Position numbers and translations under genes: made by a program. From positions 1 through 64,000 of the forward strand of contig OMUY01000016.1 of assembly GCA_900314355.1 (NCBI GenBank): a DNA stretch of 64,000 nt, given 5' to 3'. The stretch is from an uncultured Eubacteriales bacterium (GTDB taxonomy: Bacteria > Bacillota > Clostridia > Oscillospirales > Acutalibacteraceae). Shown here in pieces: positions 42,419 through 51,392 of this stretch. Below the pieces are notes generated by a model, which saw only the letters and a program-made list of their open reading frames with translations, was not told where the DNA came from and ran no database searches. How positions within the stretch are numbered: the first letter of the stretch is position 1; the number at the start of each line of letters is the position of its first letter.

Positions 42419-43285
42419 ATGAATGAATATAAAGAAACTCCAAGGGAAATAATATTTGATATTCTCATCTGCTTTGCCGGTTCCGCGATTTACGCCGCCG
42501 GAGTTAATATTTTTATTTCGCCGAACGGCTTCGCTTCATCAGGTGTTACGGGTCTTGCCCTTATAGTAAATTATCTGTGGAAATTCCCAACAGGTATCAC
42601 AATGTTTCTGATGAACGTTCCGCTTTTCATCTGGTCGTATTTTGAACTTGGAAAAAAATTTCTTATAAAAAGTGCGCTGACAACGCTTTCATCATCTCTT
42701 ATAATAGATTTGTGCGCGCGTTTTATGCCGAAATACACGGGAGATACTCTTCTCGCTGCAATATTCGCGGGCGGATTTATGGGGCTCGGACTGGGACTTA
42801 TATTTACGAGAGGTTCCACATCGGGAGGCTCGGATATAGTGTCGAGGATATTCAATAAAAAATACCCTCAGATGTCAATGGGAACTTTAATGACTGTTTT
42901 GGATCTTACCGTCGCTTTAATTTCAGGTATAGTTTATAAAAACGTCGAGGATATACTTTACGCCGTAATAGTTTTCTTTGTATCTGGCAGAGTTATAGAT
43001 TTTGTCGTATACGGCTCCGATAAAGGAAAACTTCTTTTGATTGTCTCGGACAACGCGAAAGCGGTTGCCGATGAAATAACAAGTAAAACGCCGCGCGGAG
43101 TGTCTATACTGCCCGCGACCGGAGCGTACACGGGAAAAGAGAAAAATGTGCTTATGTGCGTCGTTCATCCGAACGAGGTGACAAAAATAAGAAAACTTGT
43201 TTCAAAATTCGACGAACATCCGTTTATCATCATAACAGACGCGTCGGAAATCCTCGGACAGGGATTTAAGAGGTATCAGGAATGA
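42419..43285 (+). CDS. YitT family membrane protein (DUF161 with C-terminal DUF2179)
   Basis: 288 residues. Five to six helices make up the first 200 residues: GSAIYAAGVNIFISPNGFASSGVTGLALI, a repeated Gly-rich half, and GLIFTRGSTSGGSDIVSRIF. A cytoplasmic DUF2179 domain follows (KAVADEITSKTPRGVSILPATGAYTGKE...VVHPNEVTKI). Proposed to be transporters; no substrate is established. Last gene of the run, followed by a terminator. Confidence 0.9.
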   Translation: MNEYKETPREIIFDILICFAGSAIYAAGVNIFISPNGFASSGVTGLALIVNYLWKFPTGITMFLMNVPLFIWSYFELGKKFLIKSALTTLSSSLIIDLCARFMPKYTGDTLLAAIFAGGFMGLGLGLIFTRGSTSGGSDIVSRIFNKKYPQMSMGTLMTVLDLTVALISGIVYKNVEDILYAVIVFFVSGRVIDFVVYGSDKGKLLLIVSDNAKAVADEITSKTPRGVSILPATGAYTGKEKNVLMCVVHPNEVTKIRKLVSKFDEHPFIIITDASEILGQGFKRYQE

Positions 43286-43291
43286 ATAAAA

Positions 43292-43325
43292 ATGCCCGCC
43301 CGAAAAATTTCGAGCGGGTATATCT
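43292..43325. terminator. Bidirectional terminator between yitT-like and SCP2 genes
   Basis: GCCCGCCCGAAA / TTTCGAGCGGGT stem with T-rich sequence on both sides. Confidence 0.78.
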
Positions 43326-43331
43326 ATTATT

Positions 43332-43859
43332 TTATTTATCCGATTTAGCTGATTTTTTCTTAGCTGTCTTTTTCGCTGGTTTCGCCGGCTCATCAGTCTT
43401 TACCGCCGCTTTTTCCGATTTTTCGGCAGCCTTTTTCACGTCGGCTTCTTTTGCTTCCTTCTTTACAGTCTTTACAGTCTTTGTTTCCTTTTTGACTGTT
43501 TTTCTCGCTGTCTTTCTGACGGCTTTTTTCTTGTCGTTTTTAATAATGTCAACTATATAAAGTACGTCGTCTACATCGCCGGAAATTTTGAAATCACCGT
43601 CAAAGAAAGCTTTTTTAGCATCGATATTCCCGTCGAGTATTCCCTCGAGAAGACTGCTTGAAATATCTACGGCTGCTGTGTTGTCGTGATAATCGTACGG
43701 TTCGAAAGCATATGCGCCGGCAATATCCGCCACGTAAAAAGTGCCTCCGCAGTCCTCATCTGTCATAGTTACTTGAACAGCAAAGCTTTTCTTTATCTTT
43801 GAAGTGTCAATGTCCGAATATTTTGCTTTAAGCTCGGAGAACTTTTCCTCAAATGTCAT
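43332..43859 (-). CDS. SCP2-like sterol-carrier domain with histone-H1-like Lys/Ala tail
   Basis: 175 residues. Residues 1-105 resemble an SCP2 lipid-binding domain (FAVQVTMTDEDCGGTFYVADI, DNTAAVDISSSLLEGILDGN, DAKKAFFDGDFKISGD). Residues 110-175 are low-complexity Lys/Ala/Thr/Glu (KKAVRKTARKTVKKE, VKKEAKEADVKKAAEK, PAKPAKKTAKKKSAKSDK), like the tails of histone H1 or bacterial HU/AlgP proteins. The tail should be disordered and bind nucleic acid or acidic surfaces. It is a single-gene unit with a consensus promoter. Role unknown. Confidence 0.8.
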   Translation of the reverse strand: MTFEEKFSELKAKYSDIDTSKIKKSFAVQVTMTDEDCGGTFYVADIAGAYAFEPYDYHDNTAAVDISSSLLEGILDGNIDAKKAFFDGDFKISGDVDDVLYIVDIIKNDKKKAVRKTARKTVKKETKTVKTVKKEAKEADVKKAAEKSEKAAVKTDEPAKPAKKTAKKKSAKSDK

Positions 43860-43904
43860 AGCCCTCTTCTCCTTTTTTATTATTTTGATATTTTATTATA
43901 TTCT

Positions 43905-43932
43905 ATTATACGTAATCGCAATATTTTGTCAA
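43905..43932 (-). promoter_or_regulatory. Promoter of the SCP2/H1-like gene
   Basis: Minus strand TTGACA (43927-43932), 16-bp spacer, TATAAT (43905-43910). Confidence 0.78.
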
Positions 43933-44010
43933 CTTTATTTTTTGTGCAGTTTTTACGAATTTTTAACCGGAAATTGTTGATATAGCAAATTCGATATGGT
44001 CAATCTTTGG

Positions 44011-44052
44011 AAAATAAAAAAATTCGGACTGCATTCAGCCCGGATTTTTTTT
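44011..44052. terminator. Terminator of the 53-residue peptide gene
   Basis: Minus strand CGGGCTG-AATG-CAGTCCG, 7 bp with one G-U pair, then TTTTTTTATTTT. The plus strand also has eight Ts after the stem. Confidence 0.72.
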
Positions 44053-44057
44053 ATTGA

Positions 44058-44219
44058 TTATTTGCCTCCGATAGAAGCCATTATTTCTACGATGCTCTTG
44101 AAAAGCTTCGTGAAGAAATCAGCGACTTTCTGGAAGAAATTGATAAATTTATCAGCTGTTGAAGATACTGTAGAATCTATCTTTGAAGACTCTTCCTCTG
44201 AAATTAATGTCTCGTCCAT
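44058..44219 (-). CDS. 53-residue amphipathic peptide, member B of a two-gene family
   Basis: ATG at 44219 is preceded by GAGAGGTG and a perfect TATAAT (44246-44251, weak -35), and the gene ends in a terminator. The N-terminus is acidic and Ser-rich (MDETLISEEESSK). Residues 28-47, FFQKVADFFTKLFKSIVEIM, form an amphipathic helix sharing 11 of 20 residues with the peptide encoded at 28425, with the same MxET start. The end is ASIGGK. No signal peptide. I did not recognise the family. Conservation between two unlinked copies, each with its own signals, argues that both are real genes. Confidence 0.68.
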   Translation of the reverse strand: MDETLISEEESSKIDSTVSSTADKFINFFQKVADFFTKLFKSIVEIMASIGGK

Positions 44220-44359
44220 TATAATTTTCACCTCTCTTAATTTTGATTATATCTTACATTGGAAATATAAAATATACCTTGAAAAAAATATATCAAAATG
44301 TTGTTCGGAAATTATAATTTAAAGATTATATTTTCCGCAGTTTAATTTACCGCGAAAAT

Positions 44360-45073
44360 TTAAGCGGCAATTTTGTCAAGAGAGGGTATAAGCTTTGCGG
44401 AATATCTCAATATATATCTTGCGTCTTTGGCTGTTATTCTGCCGTCGCCGTCTATGTCGCAAGTCTCTTTGATATGGTCTGTGTTTTCCTCAAGTCTCGC
44501 GGCTACTCTCAGAACAATTCTCGCATCTGTGGCGTTTACTCTGTTGTCGCCGTTTGCGTCGCCTTTTCTTCCCTTGGTGTCGGCGTCTCTGCTCGGTATG
44601 TTAGTCTCGTAAGGTTTGTAATTGAATCCGAAGAAATCGTGTAGAATTGAAGTGTCGATTTTGAGTGAGTCAAAATCAAAATACGGAACCACAAGACCCG
44701 CGTTTTTCTTCGCATTGTTTACTACCGAAACAACCACATGAATGAAATCGTTAATAAGAATTGTTACCTCTTTTATTCCTTTTTCCTTAATCTGCTCCTC
44801 AAGGGCGTCCTTGTTCATTTTGCCCACGAGATCAAGCACTATCGCGATAAGCTCGGAAGTATCCTCGGAAGCGATAATTTCAGAAATAGCCTGCTTAATA
44901 TCCTCGTCGGAAAGAAGATTTTTTACAAATTCGGAATTTTTTATCTGATCCACAAGACTGTTTATATCGATACCGCTCGACGCAGAATTGTCGTCAGCCG
45001 CGAAAGATACGGGCATAAGAGCGGTAAATACCATTAGAACCGAGAGGATAAGCGCGATAATTTTCTTTTTCAT
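44360..45073 (-). CDS. Secreted dockerin-containing protein
   Basis: 237 residues from ATG 45073 (AAAGGGAG upstream). The signal peptide is MKKKIIALIL... ending VSFAA, about 23 residues. A helical region of about 140 residues without a recognised domain follows (IDINSLVDQIKNSEFVKNLL...). Then comes a complete type I dockerin: GDANGDNRVNATDARIVLRVAARLE and CDIDGDGRITAKDARYILRYSA, each a calcium loop plus helix. Dockerins dock to cohesins on scaffolds or the surface; no cohesin is seen here. It lies 31 bp after the isomerase gene and may be the last gene of that run. Confidence 0.82.
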   Translation of the reverse strand: MKKKIIALILSVLMVFTALMPVSFAADDNSASSGIDINSLVDQIKNSEFVKNLLSDEDIKQAISEIIASEDTSELIAIVLDLVGKMNKDALEEQIKEKGIKEVTILINDFIHVVVSVVNNAKKNAGLVVPYFDFDSLKIDTSILHDFFGFNYKPYETNIPSRDADTKGRKGDANGDNRVNATDARIVLRVAARLEENTDHIKETCDIDGDGRITAKDARYILRYSAKLIPSLDKIAA

Positions 45074-45104
45074 GATGAATGCTCCCTTTAACATACGCCA
45101 AAAA

Positions 45105-45950
45105 TCACAGGGTTAATTTTTCTGCGGTTTTCTTTAAATACTCAAGACCTTCTTTGACTGCCGGAAGACAATCTTCATCGCCTTCAAATTCTACAGTCAC
45201 ATAATCATCATAACCGTTTTTCGCAAGAATGTCAAGACATTTGTATACATTTACGTCACCTCTGCCAATAACGGTGCCTTTCAGATAATTGCCGTGTCTT
45301 GTCCTATAGTATCCTTTCGGGTCGGCGATTTCGCCTTTGTGAATATAGAAATCCTTGGCGTGTACGTGAATCGCGTAATTTTTGAGCCTTTCGACAGCGG
45401 AAACCGGATCCTCGTCGACACAGAGGAAATTTCCCATATCGATTAAAAGACCGTAGTTGTCTCTGCCGACAGCCTTGAAAAGTCTTTCCATTCTGTCCGA
45501 ATCCTGGAAAAACATTCCGTGATTTTCGGTCATCGTTTTTATTCCCAATGTCTCGGCGTAATCCGCGACTTCGGCCGCCGCCTTTGCGACTTTCGGCAGC
45601 GCCTCTTCAAAATCAAGTCCCTTCACCCATGTCGCGTCATGTCTCATTTTATCCGCTCCGAGTTCGGCGCATACGTCAAGCTTTCTTTTCAGCCTCTCCG
45701 CCTCTTTTTCCGCGTCGCCTTTGAGAAAATCCGCCCACACGGTGTATGCTGAAACGGCGAGACCCAAGCCGCCGCACTGCTCTTTGGCTTTTTTCGCGAC
45801 TTCAATTTCTGTCATACCGTCGATTTCGGGGAGGTCGGTAAATTCTATGGCGTCAAAACCCTGTTTTGAAGCGATGTCGATTATCTCCCAGAGTGAATGA
45901 CCTTCATTTTGATATTTTGAATATGAATATGAGCTGACGGAAAAGTTCAT
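45105..45950 (-). CDS. Sugar phosphate isomerase/epimerase (xylose isomerase-like TIM barrel)
   Basis: 281 residues of the AP endonuclease 2 / IolE-type barrel. Metal-binding positions are in DAIEFTDLPEI, TMTENHGMFFQD, LLIDMGNFL, HVHAKDFYIHK and VTVEFEGDEDCL. It probably isomerises or epimerises a sugar or cyclitol; substrate unknown. Its ATG overlaps the rarA stop by four bases (ATGA), implying coupling. Confidence 0.87.
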   Translation of the reverse strand: MNFSVSSYSYSKYQNEGHSLWEIIDIASKQGFDAIEFTDLPEIDGMTEIEVAKKAKEQCGGLGLAVSAYTVWADFLKGDAEKEAERLKRKLDVCAELGADKMRHDATWVKGLDFEEALPKVAKAAAEVADYAETLGIKTMTENHGMFFQDSDRMERLFKAVGRDNYGLLIDMGNFLCVDEDPVSAVERLKNYAIHVHAKDFYIHKGEIADPKGYYRTRHGNYLKGTVIGRGDVNVYKCLDILAKNGYDDYVTVEFEGDEDCLPAVKEGLEYLKKTAEKLTL

Positions 45951-47227
45951 TTATTTTTATCTCCTTTTATTTTTTTCCAGTATTCCGCGGCGGCCTGTTC
46001 GTTTTTATTTTCACCCGGAATATAGTAGACGGCGTCTTTTATCTCGTCAGGCAGGTACTGTTGATAAACCCAGTGGTTCGGATAATCGTGCGGATATATA
46101 TAGTGCTGCCCTTTTATTTTTCTGTCCTCGCCGTCAAAATGGACATTTTGAAGATTTCTCGGTATCTGACCGTAATTTCCTTTTCTTATATCTTCATCCG
46201 CACGTTTGATTGCTTTGTTGCCCGAATTGGATTTCGGAGAATTGCAGACTAAAATCACGGCGTCCGCAAGAGGGATTTCCGCCTCCGGCAGTCCTACCGC
46301 TTCGGCTGTTTCAACGCAGGATCTGACTATCGGAATAATATTGGGATAAGCTAAGCCCACATCTTCGCAGGCGCATACCATAAGCCTTCTGCACGCCGAC
46401 GGAAGGTCGCCCGCGTCGAGCAGTCTCGCAAGGTAGTGAAGCGCGGCGTTCGCGTCCGAACCTCTCATCGATTTCTGATAGGCCGAAACAATATCGTAAT
46501 GTTCATCGCCGTCTTTGTCGTACCTGAGCGACGTTTTCTGACCTAAAAGCTCGGCGTTTTTCATCGTGATTTTTCTGTTTTCGCCTTTTGCCGGAACATT
46601 CGAGCTCAGGCAGATCATCTCAACGGTGTTTACTGCTTTTCTTACGTCTCCGCCGCAAGAATAAGATATGTGTTTTTTTACGCCGTCCTCTATGTCAAAA
46701 CCGCAGTCAAGCTCTTTTCCCATCTCGGAAAAAGCTCTGTCTATTACAGGCAATATGTCATCGGGTGAAACCGTCTTGAACTCAAAGACGGTTGATCTCG
46801 AGAGAACAGCGGAATATACATAGAAATAAGGATTTTCCGTGGTAGAAGCAATCAGTGTTATAGACCCGTCCTCTATATACTGAAGAAGCGATTGCTGCTG
46901 TTTTTTGTTGAAATACTGAATTTCGTCGAGATAAAGCAGTATTCCGTTTACGGCGGCGACGGTGCCCACTTGATTTGCCGCGTCCCTTATATCCTGTAAC
47001 GACGCGGTAGTGCCGTTCAGTTTGATGAGTTTTTTATCGGTTTTGGACGCGATTATAGATGCGACCGTTGTTTTTCCTGTTCCGGGCGGACCGTAGAAAA
47101 TCATGTTCGGAACAGTTCCCGATTCTATAATATTTCTCAAAGGAGCGTTCTTTGCAATAAGATGCCTCTGCCCCGCAACCTCGTCCAAGGTCACGGGCCT
47201 TAATTTGTCGGCTAAAGGCTGTGACAT
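45947..47227 (-). CDS. rarA: Replication-associated recombination protein A (MgsA-type AAA ATPase)
   Basis: 426 residues. It acts at stalled replication forks with SSB. N-terminal LADKLRPVTLDEVAGQRHL, Walker A GPPGTGKTTVAS, Walker B LLYLDEIQYF, sensor region IASTTENPYF and arginine finger SRSTVFEF. The C-terminal tetramerisation domain reads DANAALHYLARLLDAGD, CACEDVGLAYP and the closing YIYPHDYPNHWVYQQYLP. Very typical member. It stands between a mannosidase and an isomerase gene with short spacers. Confidence 0.95.
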   Translation of the reverse strand: MSQPLADKLRPVTLDEVAGQRHLIAKNAPLRNIIESGTVPNMIFYGPPGTGKTTVASIIASKTDKKLIKLNGTTASLQDIRDAANQVGTVAAVNGILLYLDEIQYFNKKQQQSLLQYIEDGSITLIASTTENPYFYVYSAVLSRSTVFEFKTVSPDDILPVIDRAFSEMGKELDCGFDIEDGVKKHISYSCGGDVRKAVNTVEMICLSSNVPAKGENRKITMKNAELLGQKTSLRYDKDGDEHYDIVSAYQKSMRGSDANAALHYLARLLDAGDLPSACRRLMVCACEDVGLAYPNIIPIVRSCVETAEAVGLPEAEIPLADAVILVCNSPKSNSGNKAIKRADEDIRKGNYGQIPRNLQNVHFDGEDRKIKGQHYIYPHDYPNHWVYQQYLPDEIKDAVYYIPGENKNEQAAAEYWKKIKGDKNK

Positions 47228-47266
47228 TTTTCCCCTCCGTAGAAAAATTTTTCTAAGAATTTTCTG

Positions 47267-49753
47267 TTATCTTTTTTCGGTCGGTATTCCTTCGAGGAAA
47301 TTATATTCCCTCGCCCTGCCATCGTGGTCAATTCTGTATGTCTTGACCTGATGAGCGTAGATTGTGGATCTGAAAAAGCAGTTTAGAAGTTTTGATTTTA
47401 CTGTTATCTCCGTTTCCTCTTCGCCTTTTGTCTCCCATAGTCTTATAACAGTGTCGTCGGAACCGTCTTCGCATAGCTTTACAGCCGATACAAGGCAGTT
47501 ATCTTTGTCAACTGTTATAAAACCGTTTTTCTGAGGAAGATTTCCCTTGTGGGACGATTCGCACCATACGTCGAATCTCTGATTTAATTTCGCGGCCTCT
47601 TCTGTTATTTCGGTCTCTTCTGCGTCGCCTCTGTGTACGAAAATTCCGAATTCACATTCCTGTTCTCCCTCGTCTGTGTATCTGAAATCGGCGAGAGGTC
47701 TGTCAGAATAATGGTCGGCGAAAATTTTATTTCTCAAAACAGTCTGCCTGAGCTCGGAACAAACGCATGAGTACGAATATTTTGAGTCGTTTATTACTGC
47801 TATTCCGTATTTTTTGTGGTCAAAATCCGATGTTACGTCTGTCCACTGCTGTTCTACGCTCTCTTTTCCGTCCGCAGGTCTTTTTATGAAATCCATGGGA
47901 ATTTCGGACGTCGAGACGGGATTTTCACCGCCTATGTCAAAGCACATCTTTAAAAGCGCGTTTTTCTCTCTCCACTCTATATGAAGCTTAATGTATATAG
48001 TCTTAAGCTCGGAGTAAAGCCTGTACTCTTTTGTGACGAGGGAATCGCCGAAGGAATAATATGCTCTGACAACCTGCCTTACATCGTTATTTTCGACGTA
48101 TTCGAGCTTTATGAAATTCATCTCGCCCAAAACGTTTCTGAAATAATCGTTGTTGTGCGACCATGTGTCTGTATCCGAATCGTCAATAACTGTTAATTCG
48201 GCAAGTTCTGAATGAGCGAACTCATGACCCGATGATATCAAAGACGAAATATTTCCTGTTTTTGAATTGATGACGGCTTTCAGAAATTTGTTTTCCAAAA
48301 CAATATCTTCACTTGAGTCGAGATAAGATTCAAAATATTTGTGATAATCGTAATCTCTGTCATTTGAAAGCCAATACGTTTTATATCCGAACGCCGGCAC
48401 ATCTGCGACAAATACGGTGTCCGTGTGCGAATCGTTCGACCTTGAAGAGCGGACGTTCGCGAATTTAATTTCGTTTGAGTCGGAGTCTGTGACTTTTGAT
48501 GACTGAAAAATGGCTCTGACCGGCATTTTCGCGTCATATGAAAGTGAATTGAAAACGGTTATGCACCTTGGAAAACCTTCCGGCATTCCCATATGTCTTA
48601 TCTCTGTTCTGACCGGCTCGCCTATTCCGTCTATCCAGGTGTCTATATTTCTTGATATTTTTACCTGCGCTACAGCTTTTATTTTTTCGGCTGCTGTAAT
48701 GGCGTACTGCTGGAAACCGCAGATATCGTCGTAAACCTCTTTTATCGAGCAGCCGCAAAGACTGTCGTGGAACTGGGAAAACATGACTTTTTCCCACGCT
48801 TTTTTGATTTCTTCGGTGTGGCTTTCCGCTCCCGTCAATTTAGATGCGACAGTGTCCCATACCTCTGCGGAATAAAGCGCCTGCTCCGCTTTTCTATTCA
48901 GAGCTTTTACTCTGCTCATTACGCTGTAGCATCCCGCGCTGTGACGCTGAAGTTCGTCTGTCCATACCGGCAGGTCGGGCATCGCCTCCGTCAGAGATTT
49001 AAAATATCTGTCGGGATCCGAATATACAAATTTTGAATTGTCGTCATTGGGTTCGTATTTTTCCTCGATAAATTCAATGTCTCCCTTTGTCGGCCCGCCG
49101 CCGTGATTTCCGACGCCGTAGAAGAACATAAGCGGATAATTTCTTTTGTTTAAATCGTCAATAAAATATCCGCCGATTTTTTTTGATATGTTTTCGGGAC
49201 CGGACTCGCCGTAGCTTTCGTGAATCCTGTATGCGACAACTCTTGAGCCGTCTGCCGATTCCCACTGAAAAGCGTCTTCCGGTATGTCGGGATTTTCCTT
49301 GGGAGACGGTCTCATGAAAACATAACAGTACATTCCTCCGCCGTTTAATAATTTCGGCAGAGAAGCGGCATGACCGAAAGAATCGACGTTGTAGCCCGTA
49401 TCGCATATTTTACCGAACCTGTCGTAATAATAGAGCTGATTATATAAAGACTGCCTCGCGAAACTTTCGCCCGACGGCATATTGCAGTCGGGCTGAATCG
49501 CCCAGCCGTTTACTATTGACCATCTTCCGGAGCGCACAGCCTCCTGAATTTCTCTGAACATGGACGGATCCGTCTCTTCTACCCATTTGTAGTACTGAGC
49601 TCCGCCGGCCGTAAATATTACGCCTTCGTACTCCGAAAGCCTGTCGAGCATCGAGCGGAAAGTCTGCATTACCTCGTTGTAGCCGTCGGTCCATCTCCAC
49701 AGCCAGACGGGGTCGAGGTGAGCGTTTCCTATAAGGTGGATTTTATTTTCCAT
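47267..49753 (-). CDS. Family 38 alpha-mannosidase
   Basis: 828 residues. The retaining zinc-dependent GH38 catalytic domain starts at the N-terminus: IGNAHLDPVWLWRW (zinc His and Asp), GYNVDSFGHAASLPKLL (nucleophile Asp), and HDSLCGCSIKEVYDD (zinc His). The GH38 mid helical domain and the C-terminal beta domain follow (GFPRCITVFNSLSYD; KFLKAVINSKTGNISSL). No signal peptide, so it cleaves imported alpha-mannosides, probably host N-glycan or yeast mannan fragments. It lies between patatin and rarA genes. Confidence 0.93.
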   Translation of the reverse strand: MENKIHLIGNAHLDPVWLWRWTDGYNEVMQTFRSMLDRLSEYEGVIFTAGGAQYYKWVEETDPSMFREIQEAVRSGRWSIVNGWAIQPDCNMPSGESFARQSLYNQLYYYDRFGKICDTGYNVDSFGHAASLPKLLNGGGMYCYVFMRPSPKENPDIPEDAFQWESADGSRVVAYRIHESYGESGPENISKKIGGYFIDDLNKRNYPLMFFYGVGNHGGGPTKGDIEFIEEKYEPNDDNSKFVYSDPDRYFKSLTEAMPDLPVWTDELQRHSAGCYSVMSRVKALNRKAEQALYSAEVWDTVASKLTGAESHTEEIKKAWEKVMFSQFHDSLCGCSIKEVYDDICGFQQYAITAAEKIKAVAQVKISRNIDTWIDGIGEPVRTEIRHMGMPEGFPRCITVFNSLSYDAKMPVRAIFQSSKVTDSDSNEIKFANVRSSRSNDSHTDTVFVADVPAFGYKTYWLSNDRDYDYHKYFESYLDSSEDIVLENKFLKAVINSKTGNISSLISSGHEFAHSELAELTVIDDSDTDTWSHNNDYFRNVLGEMNFIKLEYVENNDVRQVVRAYYSFGDSLVTKEYRLYSELKTIYIKLHIEWREKNALLKMCFDIGGENPVSTSEIPMDFIKRPADGKESVEQQWTDVTSDFDHKKYGIAVINDSKYSYSCVCSELRQTVLRNKIFADHYSDRPLADFRYTDEGEQECEFGIFVHRGDAEETEITEEAAKLNQRFDVWCESSHKGNLPQKNGFITVDKDNCLVSAVKLCEDGSDDTVIRLWETKGEEETEITVKSKLLNCFFRSTIYAHQVKTYRIDHDGRAREYNFLEGIPTEKR

Positions 49754-49813
49754 TTAATTTATTCTCCTGTATAATAATGAAAGAATTGAAAATTTCCGCG
49801 CGGAAAAATCAAC

Positions 49814-50653
49814 TCACTTTGACATATGATTTCTCAAAATGTCAAGATATTTTCCAACGTCATTGTAACCTTTATTGTAGAAGTTTTCAAGCTTTTTGGG
49901 ATTTCTCGACACCATATTAAGTCCTTCAGTGCCGTCCGGCGATACGATTAACGCCCTGCCCTGTTTTTCAAGCTCTTTAAGTTTGTCAAGCTTTTGATTG
50001 TAAACTCTCGCCCTGACAGTCATATCGTCCCTTATCATAGGGTATTCGTCAAGAGCGTGATATTTCAACGGCATCGGATTTTTGTAAGTCACAACTTTCG
50101 GAATAATGCACATAATAAAATCTGCGCCGAGCTCAAGCGCTTTTTCGACCGGAATCGGGTCTGATATTCCGCCGTCGTAAAATTTTCTGCCGCCGTGTTC
50201 TGTCGGCTGTCCCATTATTGGAAGGGAACATGTCGCCATCAACAGCCAAAGGTCTGTTTTTGACAGTTCTTCTTTGCCGAAATAAGCGGGAAGTCCCGTC
50301 TCCGCGTCTGTGCAGACTATTGTAAGGCCTGTTTTTTCCCTTTTGCATTTGTCTACGTCGAACGGGTCTTCTCCGCCTTCCTGGGAGATATCGCCGTAGA
50401 TGTATTTTAAATCAATGTAATTGCCGTCTTTTAAAAAGTTGCCGACCGACATATATTCTTTTCTCTGAGCGTAATTGTGATAAAATCTGAAATTTCTGCT
50501 GCGCTGTCTTGTGATAAAAGAACAGACGTTTGCAGATCCCGCCGAGACGCCTATTACATGATCCGCTCTTATTTTTTCGTCAATTAGTCTGTCAAAAACG
50601 CCGGCACCGTATATATCTCTCATTCCGCCGCCTATATCCATAAATATCATCAT
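49814..50653 (-). CDS. Patatin-like phospholipase
   Basis: 279 residues. Oxyanion-hole segment DIGGGMRDIYGAGVFD, nucleophile Ser in GVSAGSAN (GxSxG), and the dyad Asp in FYDGGISDPIP (DGG). It should hydrolyse acyl esters of membrane or imported lipids; no signal peptide. ATG 50653 follows GGAATAA-type weak signals, and a second in-frame ATG lies next to it. In the radC-to-isomerase gene run. Confidence 0.9.
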   Translation of the reverse strand: MMIFMDIGGGMRDIYGAGVFDRLIDEKIRADHVIGVSAGSANVCSFITRQRSRNFRFYHNYAQRKEYMSVGNFLKDGNYIDLKYIYGDISQEGGEDPFDVDKCKREKTGLTIVCTDAETGLPAYFGKEELSKTDLWLLMATCSLPIMGQPTEHGGRKFYDGGISDPIPVEKALELGADFIMCIIPKVVTYKNPMPLKYHALDEYPMIRDDMTVRARVYNQKLDKLKELEKQGRALIVSPDGTEGLNMVSRNPKKLENFYNKGYNDVGKYLDILRNHMSK

Positions 50654-50696
50654 AACAAATTATTCCTTTCACTTCTTTTAAAAATGATATTATATA

Positions 50697-51392
50697 TTAT
50701 TCAAATATTGACCTGAATTTATTTGAGCCGGCGAATGAAAAATAATCGTCCGCGCCTAAAATTATATGATCATTCAGCCTTATTCCGAGCGGTTTCAAAG
50801 TTTTGACAAGATTTTCCGTAAATTCCGCGTCAGACCTCGAAGGAGCGCTTATTCCGCCCGGGTGGTTGTGGGCTATTATTGCGCCTGTCGAATCGGAGTT
50901 TAGAAGCACCGAAACGATTTTTCTGAAATTCGGAAATGTCGAATCGGGCGAGCCGTCGGAGACAAATTCGCATCTGACCGGTTTAAGCGTTCTGCCGAGG
51001 CATATTAAAAGAAGCCTTTCGTTTTTTTCTCCTATAAATTTCGGTTTGATGAAATCGTAAGCGTCCTTAGGTGTCAAAATAGGTTTAATATTTTCTTCCG
51101 AATCCGCATAGGCTTTCGCGAACTGCGGTATCAATTTGAGAAGCACGGCCGAATTTTCGCCGACTCCGTCCACTTTTTCAAGCTCCTCCAGCGGAGCGTC
51201 CAGAGCTTGTTTTAAATTTGAATATTTTGAAAAAATGTTGTGCGCGATTACTTTTGTGTCGGCTCTCGGATTTGAGTAGAATAAAAGAAGCTCCAACTTG
51301 TCGAGGTCGTTGAAATTGTCAAGATTTCCCTCTGAAACAAATCTTTCCTTTACTCTTTTCCTGTGGCCGGAATGAATATTTTTGTTTTCCAT
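50697..51392 (-). CDS. radC: RadC family JAB/MPN-domain protein
   Basis: 231 residues. An N-terminal helix-hairpin-helix region (KLELLLFYSNPRADTKVIAH, LEKVDGVGENSAVLLKL) is followed by the MPN domain with metal motif AHNHPGGISAPSRSD (HxHP...SxxD) and LNDHIILGADDYFSF. Named for DNA repair, but its biochemical role is unproven. First gene of a minus-strand run, with GGAG before ATG. Confidence 0.92.
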   Translation of the reverse strand: MENKNIHSGHRKRVKERFVSEGNLDNFNDLDKLELLLFYSNPRADTKVIAHNIFSKYSNLKQALDAPLEELEKVDGVGENSAVLLKLIPQFAKAYADSEENIKPILTPKDAYDFIKPKFIGEKNERLLLICLGRTLKPVRCEFVSDGSPDSTFPNFRKIVSVLLNSDSTGAIIAHNHPGGISAPSRSDAEFTENLVKTLKPLGIRLNDHIILGADDYFSFAGSNKFRSIFE

